A DNA stretch of 64,000 nt, taken from assembly GCA_951802425.1 (NCBI GenBank), contig OX637801.1:3100001-3164000 (forward strand), in the 5' to 3' direction. Positions within the stretch are counted from its first letter, which is position 1, and each line of letters starts with the position of its first letter. Shown piece after piece: positions 22,195 to 33,700 of the stretch. The DNA comes from Clavaria fumosa. Taxonomy: Eukaryota; Basidiomycota; Agaricomycetes; Agaricales; Clavariaceae. The notes beneath the pieces were generated by a model. The model had not been told where the DNA came from, did no database searches, and saw only the letters and a program-made list of their open reading frames with translations. The position numbers were made by a program, and so were the translations under genes.

Positions 22195-23680
22195 ATGTCC
22201 AACACCAACATGCCCATTACACTCTCCATCCTTGACATGCCCCTTCCCAGAACCAAGCAAGCCTCCAAGAAGTTCAAGGGTGACAACAGACACATCCATG
22301 AGTTCATAGACCAACTTGAGTGTCTTCTCAATCATTGTAATGTCAGCAATGATGGTGACAAGTGTACAGTACTGCTCTACTGCTGTCAAGGAGACAATAA
22401 AGGGCATGGCAGATTACCATGTTCCCAGTTGGAGCAACCTCTTCAAGCTGTTTCAAAAACATGATGATGCTAAGAGCATTTGAAGGGGAGGCAGGGGGAA
22501 AATGAAGAGAGGAATGACCAGGTTATATTGGAAGGGATTTGCTCTCATTTATCAGGATCTCCAGAGAGGAAGGTATCTCATCTCTGTACCATCTTCACAA
22601 TTACCAGTGCAACTTCCATAGAATTGCTGGATGGTTGAAGGCCAAGCACAAGCTTACTGAAGAGCAGATGAATCACTTCTTCTGAAGAGGCTCCCCAGGC
22701 ACCTTTGTGATAAGGTGGAGCTCAGATTAACAATCAGAGATGCTGGAATTGATCTCACCCAGCCTTTCCCTATTGCTGAAGTAGTCACAGCTACTGAAGC
22801 ACTCCCTCTGAGAAATCACTTTGATATTGATGACTTAGACAATGAGCAGGATGTGGACTGGCCTGTCATTCATTGTTGGTTTGAACACAGTGCCATTCAT
22901 CAGGCCATCTCTGACTCTGACTCTGATTCTGATAATGAGGCAGATGATGAAGACACCCCTTATAGGACCAACAAGAAGAAGTACAGAGGAAATGAGTTCA
23001 GGAGAAGAAGACAAGTAATGGAGACAGGATGAAGAAGACCCAAGACAGAAGGGGAACAAATCCTTTACCACAGGATGAGGTGGAATCTCTCATCAAGTAA
23101 TTAGGGCACATGTCCCTCAATGATCCAGATTATGGCCTGCCCTGTTGCAGAGCCATCAATAAGGACCCAAGACTAGAGAGGATGGTCATGGCATGAACTG
23201 TCCTGTCCTCAGTGATTTCATGAAACAAGGTGTTATAATCAGGAACATTGACAACAAGCATGTCATGCATAATGGGTTCAGGATTATTAGAGGTCCTGAA
23301 GAAACATTGGTTCAAGCAGCTCAGAGGCAGAAACCAGTCTCATCCGAGACCACCAATTGCATAACCAACAGTCTTATTGAAGTCAACTCAAGCACTGCCT
23401 TCCAAAGAATGAGGAAATGCATGGAGTCAAGAGAAGTTGGATGGATTCAACCAGCCATAATAAAGATGTGCATGTTCAGATGGCAAAGAGAAGCAAGCCA
23501 TTTGAGAAGTTGGCAAGAGACACATTTGGGCCAGTTTCAAGGAAGACTTTATCTGCCTAAGACATGGAGGAAAGTAATGATGAAGAGAAGCCTTTTGAAG
23601 TGGTTGACTGTACTAATTTAGAGGAATGGATTTTGAAGTGGAGAGAAGATGTAGCAGATAAGACATGGTACCTTGAGTGA
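22195..23680 (+). mobile_element. Third Ty3/gypsy-type gag remnant (family C), degenerate
   Basis: The start MSNTNMPITLSILDMPLPRT is followed by KKFKGDNRHIHEFIDQLECL and NDGDKCTVLLYC, which resembles a gag common in mushroom genomes. Later pieces in shifted frames include FHRIAGWLKAKHKLTEEQMN, an acidic DSDSDSDNEADDED tract and GFRIIRGPEETLVQAAQRQ. No protease or polymerase follows. Numerous stops and frameshifts show that it is dead. Confidence 0.65.
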
Positions 23681-23732
23681 AGAAGGATATTATAATGCTG
23701 AATTAGATAATGGACATTTTGTTGGCAAAGTG

Positions 23733-24108
23733 CCATGGATAGTGAATGGCAGGGGTTTTGGTAAACCTGGGGTGTTAGATATAGGGTGTTGGGGGGTAGT
23801 GGTAGGGTTTTGAAAATAGAAACCCCTCATACCCCCAGGGTTGAAAGGGTTATGACTAAGCAGGCCCATCATTACTATATATGGGAATATAATTGAAAAA
23901 TAATGTAACATGTTGGGAGAACAGAAATTGTAATGATGTGAAAAATGGTAACCAAGCATAATACACCATGTTAAATTAGTAAAATTACTGCTTATGTAAT
24001 AACCCTTTCAACCCCTACCCCTGAGAAAAGGGGTAGGGTTTTTGAGGGTGAGGGTAGGGGTTGATGGATTCAAACCCCTTTCCAACCCCTGCCATTCACT
24101 AGCCATGG
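23733..24108. mobile_element. MITE-like element with about 27-bp terminal inverted repeats
   Basis: The left end (23,733-23,761) carries CCATGG, A, TAGTGAATGGCAGGGGTT. The right end (24,082-24,108) is its near-perfect reverse complement, from CCAACCCCTGCCATTCACTA to CCATGG. A second inverted pair lies inside: GGGTTGAAAGGGTTAT near 23,838 against ATAACCCTTTCAACCCCT near 23,998. The element is about 376 bp and has no coding capacity. A similar terminal piece, GCCATTCACTATC, occurs near 21,983. Confidence 0.6.
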
Positions 24109-25473
24109 AAGTGGTACCTTGCTTTGTGGGATGTCCTCTTCCCCTTGCACCCATGGCTTTGGCTGCAGGAGTCAAGAATGATGCCCACTTGCTTGTGGTT
24201 CATGGTGTGTCTACAGTGCCTTTTCCCCTTGACATTGCTGGACACTCCCTATGCACAGGTGGCACAATGGCCCCAGCAGAGGGTAGTGTGGCTCCTGAGC
24301 TCATCCAGGCAACTGGGAGGTGGTCTTTGAATGCCTTCAAATGTTACATAAGGAAGAACCCCTTCCTGCTGCACATCCTCACACTGGGAAACAGACTGGA
24401 CAGTCAGGTTGCACAGGCCACATTGCCTCTGTCTCTGCCCTTTGTATAAATATATATATATATTATGCTCATCTAAGACACTCATTGGACACTCCTCAGA
24501 CACTTATCTGATGCTTACCTCCACATACTATCTTTCTTTCCCACCTGACAGTTGCCTCCAACTCTTCTTTTGCTTTCTCCTGTATCACACACAGCCCTTT
24601 GTTGAAATGATTGTGACACTACTTCCCTCTGTATCCCTTCATACACAGCTCCCATGGACCTGGAATCCCTCCCCACTTTGTGCTGTGTACACTGTTCTTC
24701 TCTTATAGCCTTTTACCAGTTGCCTTAAGCAACCTGTGAATTGAGCCCCCTGGGCATCTTCAGATGTCAGGGCAGCTGCTTCTCCACTATCTTATTACAT
24801 CAGCAATGAGCACCTTGATTGGTCATGTTTAAAGTAGTCCAATCATTTGCAGCTCACAGCCCATGCACCCAGCAACATGTCCCAGTATTGCCATGAGCTC
24901 TCAGTTCATTGCATTGGAGGGAAGTAGTGAAAACTTGTTCATTTAGTACACAAACACAAGCATGAGATCATGATAAGACAAAACAGAAGTTATATGTTTT
25001 GTTTCAAGAAGTCTTGGACTCAGTTCATCAGCTCCTCCAACCTCATTGCTACCAAGATTTCAAGTCTTTCTTCCAATTCACTGAATCAAATGTTGCCTCC
25101 ACATGCCCTGCTGGGCAAGGCAAGCCCTTTGGCCACCTCTGCATACCTGCACTTGGGTGAGGTGCCTTTCTGCCACACCAGGCACACCCCTGCAGTCCTG
25201 AGACAACCTGCTCTCAGACTTCCTACTGCACTACCTAGTGCACACTGAGGAAAGGGGCTTGCTGTCCTTTCCTTTTGCCCACTAGGTGTGTCCAGTATGA
25301 CCTGCACCTTCCATAGACAGGTATACATCTGAGCTGCTTTGGTTATGAATACTTATCCTGTGGGCTTTCCCAAATAGTCCATGATTCCACTATGGACCCA
25401 ATAGCAGGTTGATATCACCATCAGGTCAGATGATTTATGACTTTCACCCAAAAAACAGGTGACAGGTGATTTC
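24109..25473. other. Unassigned CpG-poor repeat-rich DNA
   Basis: No gene is supported. It holds an (AT)n tract near 24,448-24,462 and the first copy of a 110-bp dispersed repeat (24,713-24,822). Short plus-strand frames here lack domains. Confidence 0.5.
24713..24822 (+). repeat. Dispersed repeat, copy 1
   Basis: The segment starting TTACCAGTTGCCTTAAGCAA and ending near CACCTTGATTGGTCATG recurs at 26,583-26,692 with about ten single-base differences, mostly transitions. In the second copy it runs directly into a family A LTR piece; here it does not. Confidence 0.8.
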
Positions 25474-25752
25474 AGAATTAAGGGATATTTAATTGATACC
25501 ATTGAGTGATATAACACACCCATCAATTTGAGTGACATTAAACTGGAGATATTGAGGTGATACAATATACCCCCTTAATTTGAGTGATATTAAACTAGAG
25601 GATATTGAGTGATACAATACACCCATTTCATTTGAGTGATACTGAACTGAGGATATTGAGTGATACAATACACCCCATTAATTTGAGTCATATTAAACTG
25701 AAGGATATTGAGTGATACACCTCTCAATTTGAATGACATTAAACCACAAAAT
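25474..25752 (+). repeat. 52-bp minisatellite, about five units
   Basis: Units begin TTGAGTGATATTAAACT and contain GGATATTGAGTGATACAATA. Unit starts lie at 25,528, 25,580, 25,632, 25,683 and 25,729, so lengths are 52, 52, 51 and 46 bp, with a partial unit on each side. It is AT-rich with no coding capacity. Confidence 0.85.
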
Positions 25753-25763
25753 CTTATCATCTA

Positions 25764-25851
25764 GATGGGGACTGTATTGTAATGGATAACACAGCAGTTG
25801 TGGGTTGAGTCCAATTCCATGAGCACTTGGGTTCAACTCCCACTGAGTGCA
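25764..25851 (+). repeat. tRNA-like SINE head or tRNA pseudogene
   Basis: An A-box-like motif (TGTAATGGATAAC, 25,778-25,790) is followed 39 bp later by a B-box-like motif (GGTTCAACTCC, 25,830-25,840), which differs from the consensus GGTTCGANTCC by one CpG transition. The TAATGGATAAC motif is typical of tRNA-Arg. The cloverleaf arms do not pair well by eye, so I favour a SINE head over a working tRNA. Confidence 0.5.
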
Positions 25852-25852
25852 T

Positions 25853-26582
25853 GTTTTACAGGCTAAAAAACACTTGGAGATATAGTCAAAATCCCTGAAA
25901 GTATGCAGAAGCCACCTAAGATACCAAATTAAAATGTGCTTGATGGCAGTGACATTCACCTAGAGAGCAGCAGGTGAATTTGGTCATATATGTGCTGAAA
26001 ATAACCCCTTAATTATCAACCAAAACTAGTGACTTTCACCAGGTCTCAGCCTTGCTGTAATTCCTATAATCAGTGCAATTAACCTGATCTTATTGTTTAT
26101 ATCACCTGTCTGAGTTGGGTAAATGCACTCTACAAAACAATTGCCTACATGGCTATAATCAACTGTTTTTGTTTGGTTTCAGACCAGTACAAAGCCTATG
26201 AAAACACCCAAAATCATGGCTATGATCACTGCAAAGTATGGTGAAAGTCACTTACAACATCAGCATCAAAAACACTCAAGTAAGAGTGATATTCACCTGA
26301 GGAACAGCAGATGAATTCAGACATAAAAGTAGTGAAAATCACCCATTTTGTGCACCTGATAAAGGCATGATTATCAACTGCTACTGGTGATTTCCACCTA
26401 GGAATGAGTTGCCATTCACCATATTTCAGGGTTAATTGTGTGGTGATTTTCACTAGGTTTCAGTCTTGTAGTGCAGTCTCTCTTTGCACATCATTTCAGT
26501 CTCTCACTTCTTGTCCTTTCTCTCTTACATACATGTATTAGTGTACTTCACTTGTGAGCACCCACCCACCACTCCCTGTACC
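25853..26582. other. Unassigned repeat-rich DNA with recurring GTGAATTTGGTCATA-type units
   Basis: No gene is seen. Short related segments (GCAGGTGAATTTGGTCATA near 25,968, GCAGATGAATTCAGACATA near 26,305) recur here and again at 34,808-34,830, beyond the complete retroelement. They mark an older repeat landscape into which that element inserted. Confidence 0.5.
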
Positions 26583-26692
26583 TTACCATTTGCCTTAAGC
26601 AACCTGCAAATTGAGCCCCCTAGGCATCTTTAGATGCTGGGGCAGCTGCTTCACTGCTACCTTATTACATCAGCAATGAGCACCTTGATTGG
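26583..26692 (+). repeat. Dispersed repeat, copy 2
   Basis: This is the second copy of the repeat at 24,713-24,822. It abuts a family A LTR piece at its right end. Confidence 0.8.
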
Positions 26693-26820
26693 TGCATGTC
26701 ATATGATCCAAGGGGTCCAAGCATGGGAATGCTGGCAAGTCCTGGGGCTCTGAGTATATATACTTTCATCTTTTCATTTTTGTACCCTGTTCCCCTTATG
26801 TTAGTGTTGTCATCATGACC
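26691..26820 (+). repeat. Family A LTR fragment (3' half)
   Basis: It matches the reverse complement of the LTR at 16,815-17,185 from GGTGCATGTCATATGATCC through GTCCAAGCATGGGAATGCTG to the TATATATAC motif and CATCATGACC. The LTR start is missing. It is followed with no gap by a second LTR copy. Confidence 0.75.
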
Positions 26821-27080
26821 TGTTAGGATTGCTTACCTAAGCCATCCCAAAAAACAGGAGTTGTGGAGAAACTAGAGAAGATAGTTGGAAGGTCACATGA
26901 CCTGTGGTGGAGGATTATGTAATCAAGAGATCACATGACTTGGGCTTGGGCATGTCATGTGATCTGAGAGGTCTGAGCTTGGGAATGCCAGCAAATGCCA
27001 AAGCTCTCGCTATATATACTACGTCATTTCCATTTTTGTACTCTTTTCCCCTTATCTTAGTATTGTCATCATGACCTTAC
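26821..27080 (+). repeat. Family A LTR, 3'-truncated copy
   Basis: It begins with the LTR terminus TGTTAGGATTGCTTACCTAA and runs to CATCATGACCTTACC, where similarity to the LTR at 16,815-17,185 ends. It includes the AGGTCACATGACCT palindrome and TATATATAC. Confidence 0.75.
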
Positions 27081-27806
27081 CATGTGTCTGCACTTGCTAC
27101 TATTTGCAGCACAATTCTCATGCCAGTGGACACCCCCTCAAGATGGCACTACAGACTCAGGGACAGAGCAGGGGTTTGGTTATCTTGGTGCTTTGTTGCC
27201 TCCTCAATTCATTGTGTTTGTCAAGATGCAAACCTGACATGTGCCATGTGGTTCACCCTGGAGTACTGAGGGTTAATATGTGGAGGACACTGTGTTTTGG
27301 TAATCATTGAGCATACTGGATGAGGTATTGAGAGGGTAAAAGTTGAGAGTAGCACACAAAGGACACAAATTCACCTGATTTAGTGGTTTTACACCTTCTG
27401 CACTAGGCTTGGTCATGAGTGCACTCACAGATCACCTGGATCCATGCATGGGTAACTTGTGGTGCATAGGGCCATACTTGGATCCATGGGAAACCATTCC
27501 CATGAGGACTATTGACAGGTACTCACAATACTCACAAGTAATTGATGATTCAACAGCCAAAATCTTGTCAAGACCATTACTCAGATCCTCAAAGATCCTC
27601 AAAGGGCCCACACTAGGCAAACTCAGACTCACGAGTTTCCTGACTCATGGGTTTTCCCACAAGTTTACCTGTGGAGATCTGTGAGTAACCTGGAGTTGTG
27701 ACCAAGCCTATTCTACACCCATGTAAATGTACCTGAAAGCATTGCAAAAATTCCCACCTGTATCAGTGCAAATGCACTTGAAACCATGGTAAAATTCATC
27801 AGATTT
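27081..27806. other. Unassigned DNA between LTR copies
   Basis: There is no gene or recognisable transposon domain. Short frames (for example 27,409-27,684) have no family features. Confidence 0.5.
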
Positions 27807-28086
27807 TGTTAGGATAGCTTACATAAGCCATCCTAAAGAGGAGTTGTGGAGAAACTGGGGAGGATTGTTGGAAGGTCACATGACCTGTGACTAGGATCAG
27901 ATTACATAATCCTCAAGTCACCTGACCTGCAGCTTGGTGCATCACATGATCCAGAGGGCCCAAGCATGGGAAAGCCAGGGGTCTGAGTATATATACCTTC
28001 ACTTTTCCTTTCTTGTACCCTTTTCCCCTTATGTTAGTATCTTCGTCATTGACCTCCCACTCAGTTGTGTGAGACTGAGTCTGATA
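27807..28086 (+). repeat. Family A LTR, 3'-truncated copy
   Basis: It begins TGTTAGGATAGCTTACATAA, contains AGGTCACATGACCT, and can be aligned to the LTR at 16,815-17,185 as far as GTTGTGTGAGACTGAGTCTG near 28,084. Confidence 0.75.
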
Positions 28087-28239
28087 GATTTTCAGAACTG
28101 GTTTGATGTCTAAGCTCTTGATAGTGTAGTTAAAATCACTATCAATGCAAATTTTAAATAAGTAAAAACCATGAAATTTGGAGGTGAAATCCATCCCTTC
28201 TGATCCAGTGCAAAATGACCCTGAGACATGGGATTAATG

Positions 28240-28780
28240 TGTCAGTCCGAGGTCCTCACAAAGAGCATAAGGGGAGTTAACTTGATTTCAATGTGAGGGA
28301 CTACCACTATTACATGGGCGCTATATATACAAGGGAAGGGGGCTGTGCAGCAGGTGTGAGTCATGAGGATGGAGGCAAGGCTACACGCACTGAGTCGCAA
28401 GGTAGAGGGGAGGTGGATTAGGGTAAATGAGATACTAAAATAGGAAGGCAGCAGGCAGGCACAGATAAGGAGCATAGACAAGGGAAATGCTTGGTGCAGG
28501 CTCGGCTGCCTGAGGGGAGACTTCAACTAGACCTGATTAGGATAGATTGATTGATGGGACCTGTCAGTTCTGCTGTTGTGGATCTGCCTCCATCACGAAT
28601 TGCAAAGTGTGGGAAAGGTTGAGAAACATGGGCGCAGGCATGTGACAGGCGCTTGCTGGAGACCTGTAGGCGCTGGTGTGTGGTCGTGGGTGGTCACGTG
28701 ACCCTGTACCCGCATCTCGTCACTAGTTCCTGGTGTGCTTTGGAATTCAATGGTGGTGGCTTACATAAGCGATCCTGACA
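28240..28780 (-). repeat. 3' LTR of the chromovirus (541 bp)
   Basis: It contains a TATATATAC motif near 28,322 and the perfect palindrome GGTCACGTGACC near 28,692. It is shorter than the other LTR by 37 bp, around 28,680. Confidence 0.93.
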
Positions 28781-28806
28781 TGGCCCCCTCCTCAAGGCTG
28801 GGCATC

Positions 28807-30270
28807 TCAACCGGCTAGTTTCACCTTGTCTGGATGTTTGCAGAAGAAGTCGCAGAGGAGTAGCACAACATTGGTGAGGTTCCAGTGGGGCTCCCAAGTG
28901 TTTTCCTCAATGGGGTATCCTTGCCACTTCACCAAGTACTTCACTCCTTGTCCTACCTTCTTCACATCCAGGATCTCTTCAATGTCATACTCCAAATGGT
29001 CGTCATCAATGGTAGGGGGAGGGGGAGGAGGGAGGGACTGGGAAGCAAAGGAGGGAGGGACATATGGAGTTAGCAGGACCTCATTGAATACATTGTGGAT
29101 GCGCCAGGCTGGAGGTAGTTTGAGGCGATATCCAGCAGGTCCCACCTTTTCTACAATAGCAAAAGGTCCAGCATGCTTGTTGTTGAGCTTCTTGTTTGGC
29201 TGATCCATTTTCAGGTTATGTGTGTCTAGCCATACAAGATTACCCTTCTTGTACTTGTGGCTGGGTCGCTTCCCACTGTCATAGCTCCTTTTCATCACTG
29301 ATGCAGCTTTCTCCATAGCCTCTTTGGCAGCTCATCATGACTCCTCCAGCTTCGCCATCCACTCATCCACAGCTGGGTTCACCTCAGTTCAGGGGTGGAT
29401 TCCTCCATTCCAGGGGTGTTGCCCATAGTCCAGAAAGAAGGGCATGTAGCCAGTCATGGAATGCTCCTGGTTGTTCAATGCAAACTCTGCAGTGCTTAGC
29501 CACTCAGCCCAATCATCTTGGAGATGGTCTACATACCCTCGCAAGTAAGTCTTGATCTCCTGGTTTACTTGCTCTGTTTGTCTGTCAGTTTGGGGGTGGA
29601 AGGCGGTACTTGGGTTTGCCTTTATCCCAATCATGAGGTAAAACTCCTTCATAAACCTTGAGACAAACTGTGGTCCATGGTCGCTGATGACTTTCTGGGG
29701 AATACTGTGGTTCCAGAACACTTGGTCATGTAGGATTCTCACCACTCCTAGGCTCATCAAGTTGAACCCAATTGCCTTGATGAGTGTCTGCTTGGTAAAT
29801 TTATCGACAATGACAAGGATAGAATCAAACCCATGGGATTGCGGCAGCAGTCCTACTATATCCCAGCTGATCGCTGGCTGTGGTCCACTTGGTACTGGGT
29901 GTGGGTACAGGGGAGCGGCGCATTTGGTTCGATCAGGTTTGGTTCTCTGACAGCCCTCACATCCGGCCACATAATGCTCCACATCTTTCACCATCTCTGG
30001 CCACCAGTAGGACTTGAGTACCACGACTTTCATTTTCTTGGCTTCAGGGTGCCCTGTGATGGGGAGGTCATGTTCATAGTTGAGCACTACCTCGCACATT
30101 ACAGGGGGTATCCACATGGAGCCGCTTTTCCACCATAGCCCAAAGCAGTCTCGCATCCAACTGTCATCAAGCTCTTCAGGTTTCATGATGTGTTCCATGC
30201 TATTTTTCTGGAGTAGTGTCTCCATCTCCGAGGTGAAACTGGTATGGATGTCCACTGTAGAGGGGAACAC
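28807..30270 (-). mobile_element. Integrase and chromodomain region of the chromovirus
   Basis: The integrase has the zinc-binding HHCC region (EHDLPITGHP ... CEGCQRTK) and the catalytic acidic residues in WDIVGLLPQS, VISDHGPQFVSRF and the Glu of TDRQTEQVNQEI. A break near 29,320-29,389 separates it from the C-terminal part, which ends in a chromodomain (YDIEEILDVKK ... YLVKWQGYPIEENTWEP). The aromatic residues that cage methyl-lysine in such domains are present. Chromodomains of this class direct insertion toward heterochromatin marks. Confidence 0.9.
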
Positions 30271-30408
30271 CTGGACTGGGGCATCTTCTTCTGCAGCATC
30301 TCCATAGTCTGGCCTTCACAACAAGGTATCGGCTTTTATATTGCTTTTGCCAGTGCAATACTTGATTACAAAGTCGAAGCTCTGGAGCTCCCCATACCAG
30401 CATACTTG

Positions 30409-31590
30409 TCATGGCTTCAGTTTCTGGGGTTTTCTGAAATACTGAAGGTTGGCATGGTCGGTCCAGATTTCGAAGGTTTCATCCACTCCTATCAGATATG
30501 CCCTCCACTCTCTGAGCACCTGGATGACTGCAAGGAACTCCTTGTCATAGATGTCATAGTTCTTCTCAGCAGCTGTGAGGGCTTTGGAGATGTAGTCAAC
30601 AGGTCTCCAGGTGCTGTCAGCCTGCAGTTGAGAGAGGACTCCGCCAGTGGCAAGATTACTCACGTCCATTTCTACCTTCCACTTCCCTGAGTCCTGGGGT
30701 AGAGCAAGGACCGGGGCTGAGACAAGCACCCTTTTCAGGTCTAGGAATGCTGCGACTTGTTCCACTTGCCAGCACCATGGGACATTGCCAGTCAGCTTGA
30801 ATAGGGGCTTGGCTTGTGTAGATAAGTTGGGGATGAAACACTGCAGGTGATTGATCATGCCTAGGAATCGCTGGAGTTCCTTGACGTTTCGGGGCTGTGG
30901 CCAGTTCTGTATAGCTTCTGCCTTGGCCGGGTTGTGCTCAAGCCGGTTATGGGAGAGTCTGAGTCCCAGGTAGAACACCTCGGCCTTCTCAAACTCGCAC
31001 TTACTCAGCCAGAGGCACAGCCCATTATCTCGGAACCTCTGCAGCACCCGGTCCATCCAGTAACAGTGGGTTGTGAGGTCGTCAGTGAATATGATGACAT
31101 CATCAATATATGCAAATATGCAATTTCTTCCCTCAAGATGTGGTTCATGAATCTCTGGAAAGTCATGGGGGCATTCTGGAGACTGAACCACATTACCGTC
31201 AGTTCAAACAAACCTTGCAAGGTCAAGAAAGTGCATCTTTCTTGGTGTCCCTCCCACAACCTCATCAACAGGAATCCACCCTTCACATCAATTTTGGAGA
31301 AGATCTTCGCACCACAAAGTTTGTCCACACAGTCTCTGATTCATGGTAGTGGAAACTTGTCTTTGATCAGGTACGAATTGAGGCGCAAGTAGTCGATGAT
31401 GGGTCAGAGTTTGTCCTTCTCTTGCTTGAAGAAGAACGGGCTGGCATAGGGAGACTTAGAGGGCCTTATTCTCCCAGAAGCCAGTTGCTCATCGATCCAC
31501 CTGTTCATTTCGATGGTCTCTTCCCTCGTCAATGAGTAGAGCTTGGAGGACAAGTGTCCTGGATCCTTGTGGAACTCGATTTTGATGTTG
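30409..31590 (-). mobile_element. Reverse transcriptase and RNase H region of the chromovirus
   Basis: RT blocks in order are WIDEQLASGRIRPSKSPYAS, IFSKIDVKGGF, the catalytic FAYIDDVIIF, SKCEFEKAEVFYLGL and FLGMINHLQCFIPNLS. RNase H follows with NLATGGVLSQ and KEFLAVIQVLREWRAYL. Stops interrupt the N-terminal half, for example after EKDKL. Confidence 0.9.
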
Positions 31591-31599
31591 AAGTCAGGT

Positions 31600-32330
31600 C
31601 ACAGTTTGGGCAGTTCATCCCACTTTGCCTCACTGAAGACTGTTGGGTACAGTGAAGGCCAATTTGGCATGGTCATGGTGTCCAGGAAATGGTTGTCCAT
31701 GATGGTTTGAAAAGCATTGTCATAGTCGTGGGTTCTGGGGTAGTGGTATTGGGGGTTAAGTCCAGGGAATGGGAAACAACTCTGGGGACAGCATTTGAAA
31801 GATATCTTCCCCTGAGTCCAATTGATGTCGGGGTTGTGTCTTGTTAGCCAGTCATGCCCCAGGATTATCTTATGTGACTTCATTGTCCCAAGCAGGAAAT
31901 GGATTCATTCCTGGTGGTCACCTATCACCAGGATGAGGTCAATTCCATACTTGATAGGGCCATTCTTATTCGTAGTACTGTCAACATTGTAGACCTTGAT
32001 TGGTGTCAGCAAGGGCATAGGTTCCAGTCCAAGGTCCTTACACCAATCAAGGTCCATGAAACAGTTGGTCTATCCCAAATCTACCAGAACCTTGGCACTC
32101 CCCCATTGTGCAGTGGTGAGTGTCTCAAAGTGCACTGGTAGAGTCAGTTCTCTCTTCTGTTTCTTTGGCTTCTCTTCTGCAACCTTTACTGCAGTTTTGT
32201 CCTCAAATTCGCTCGTGCTCTGGGCATGTCTCCATTGCAAGATTGTATATTTGGGTATACTTGCTACAGGTACAGGGGCAGGGGCGGGAATGTTGTTCAT
32301 ACTATTATAGAGACATGAGTTCGGACTCAC
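31600..32330 (-). mobile_element. Protease region of the chromovirus
   Basis: The minus strand encodes AKVLVDLG, a stop, then TNCFMDLDWCKDLGLEP and IILGHDWLTRHNPDINW. This is the retropepsin-like block that precedes RT. The usual DSG catalytic triplet reads DLG here, so this copy probably lost protease activity as well as its open frame. Confidence 0.8.
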
Positions 32331-32337
32331 TGCATCT

Positions 32338-33700
32338 CTTCTCCAAAACCCTGCTCCTGGGTAGGAGCCTGCAGGGGCGGTTGCTGCTGTTGCTGTTGTG
32401 CCTCCTGGGCACCAACCATCTGCCTCTCTCTCTCATATATTGCAAGGCAGTTGCAGAGTAAGGCCAGCTCATTCTCGTAATCTTCCACTTCCATCTGGTC
32501 AGGGGCCATCGTGTGAACCTGTGGCCTCAGGACATAGGGGCGAGTGTCTGGGAGGTGGCAGTTGCAGGCAATGTGACCTACCTGGCCACAATGGAAGCAT
32601 CGACGCTTGGCAGCAGGGGCTCGTGTCTGGTCCATGATCATCCAGTCACTGGCGCCAGCGCCAGCAGGATGGGGCATGATCTGCGGAGCAGGGATGCATT
32701 GCGGCTGCTGCGGGGCGGAGGGGAAGCGAGATAAGGGTCACGGGGGGTTCGGATTCGGGTAGCATGGGGGCATGGGGAGTGGGCGTGACTGTTGGAATTG
32801 GGGCAGGGCAGGACGGCCAGCGTTTTGCTCGCACACAATTGCATCGAGCCTTCTTTGCTGCGCATCCAGCCTCTCAACTAGACCTTTCCACTCAACATAG
32901 GTAGTTGGCATTGGGTTAACACCATAGATGTGAGTAGTCAACCTCCTGTTGAGGTTGAGTTCCAACCAGTGGACCAGAATGTCTGAGTCCCTGCCCAGGT
33001 CCAGATCAGCCTTGTGCATCAATGTCTCGAATTGCACAAAGAACTCCACAGCTTCCAGAGGTCCCTGTTTCAGCTTTGCAATATCGTTCAGGGCAGTCAC
33101 AGTGATGTTGGGGTTGTCAAAAGCCCTCTGCAAGTCCGCAACGAAGTCCTCCCAGGTTCCAGCCACTCCGGCATTCAGTATCTCATCAGCTCTCATGTTC
33201 ACCCACTCTGCGGCGAACCCATCTCCAGTTATCTTGCTCAATGCAAAGAGAATCTTGTTGAGATCGCTAGTGTAAAGTCCCTGGTTCCCCAAGAACTGAA
33301 GTCGGAGGGACTGCAGGAAGGTCCAGAAATTCTTCTTGTTGCCATCAAATGGGGTGACGGCTAGGTCCAGCCTCAGCATTTAGGCTGTGGGGATGGGGTC
33401 AGCCATTTCGGGCAAGGGCGGCAGTGAGGGTTTTGGTGGCGATGGACTCATGGGTTGGGGTCGCAGTTCTGGAGTCACGGGTGGCTGTGGTGGTGGTGGT
33501 GACAGTGCTGGTCGGACTAGGTGCTCGTCTAAAGTCGTGAAGTCTACAGGGGGCTTGGTAGGAACTGGTGGTGCTGGGGGGGATGGGGTTGATGGGACAA
33601 CAGATGAAGGTGATGGGTCAGTACTCATGGAGGATGAACTGTTCAACTCCGATGAGGCTAAGCTCTGTCTGGATCTCCACGGAAATGTGTGTGGGTTCAT
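32338..33700 (-). mobile_element. Gag and zinc-knuckle region of the chromovirus
   Basis: A Pro/Ser-rich leader (PSPPKPSLPPLPEM) runs into the gag core (FALSKITGDGFAAEWVNMRA, FVQFETLMHKADLDLG, DILVHWLELNLNRRL) across one TAA stop at about 33,380, which would be CAA before a C-to-T change. The knuckle CFHCGQVGHIACNC lies at about 32,562-32,606. Confidence 0.88.

Noticed and set aside
24447..24465. (AT)n tract as a promoter TATA box
   Set aside because: No gene starts nearby; it is a simple-sequence tract in repeat DNA.
25764..25851. Functional tRNA gene
   Set aside because: A and B boxes are visible but acceptor and anticodon stems do not pair convincingly; a SINE head or pseudogene fits better.
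32398..33275. Plus-strand frames across 32.4-33.3 kb
   Set aside because: They are antisense to the chromovirus gag and zinc-knuckle region, which shows clear domain signatures on the minus strand.
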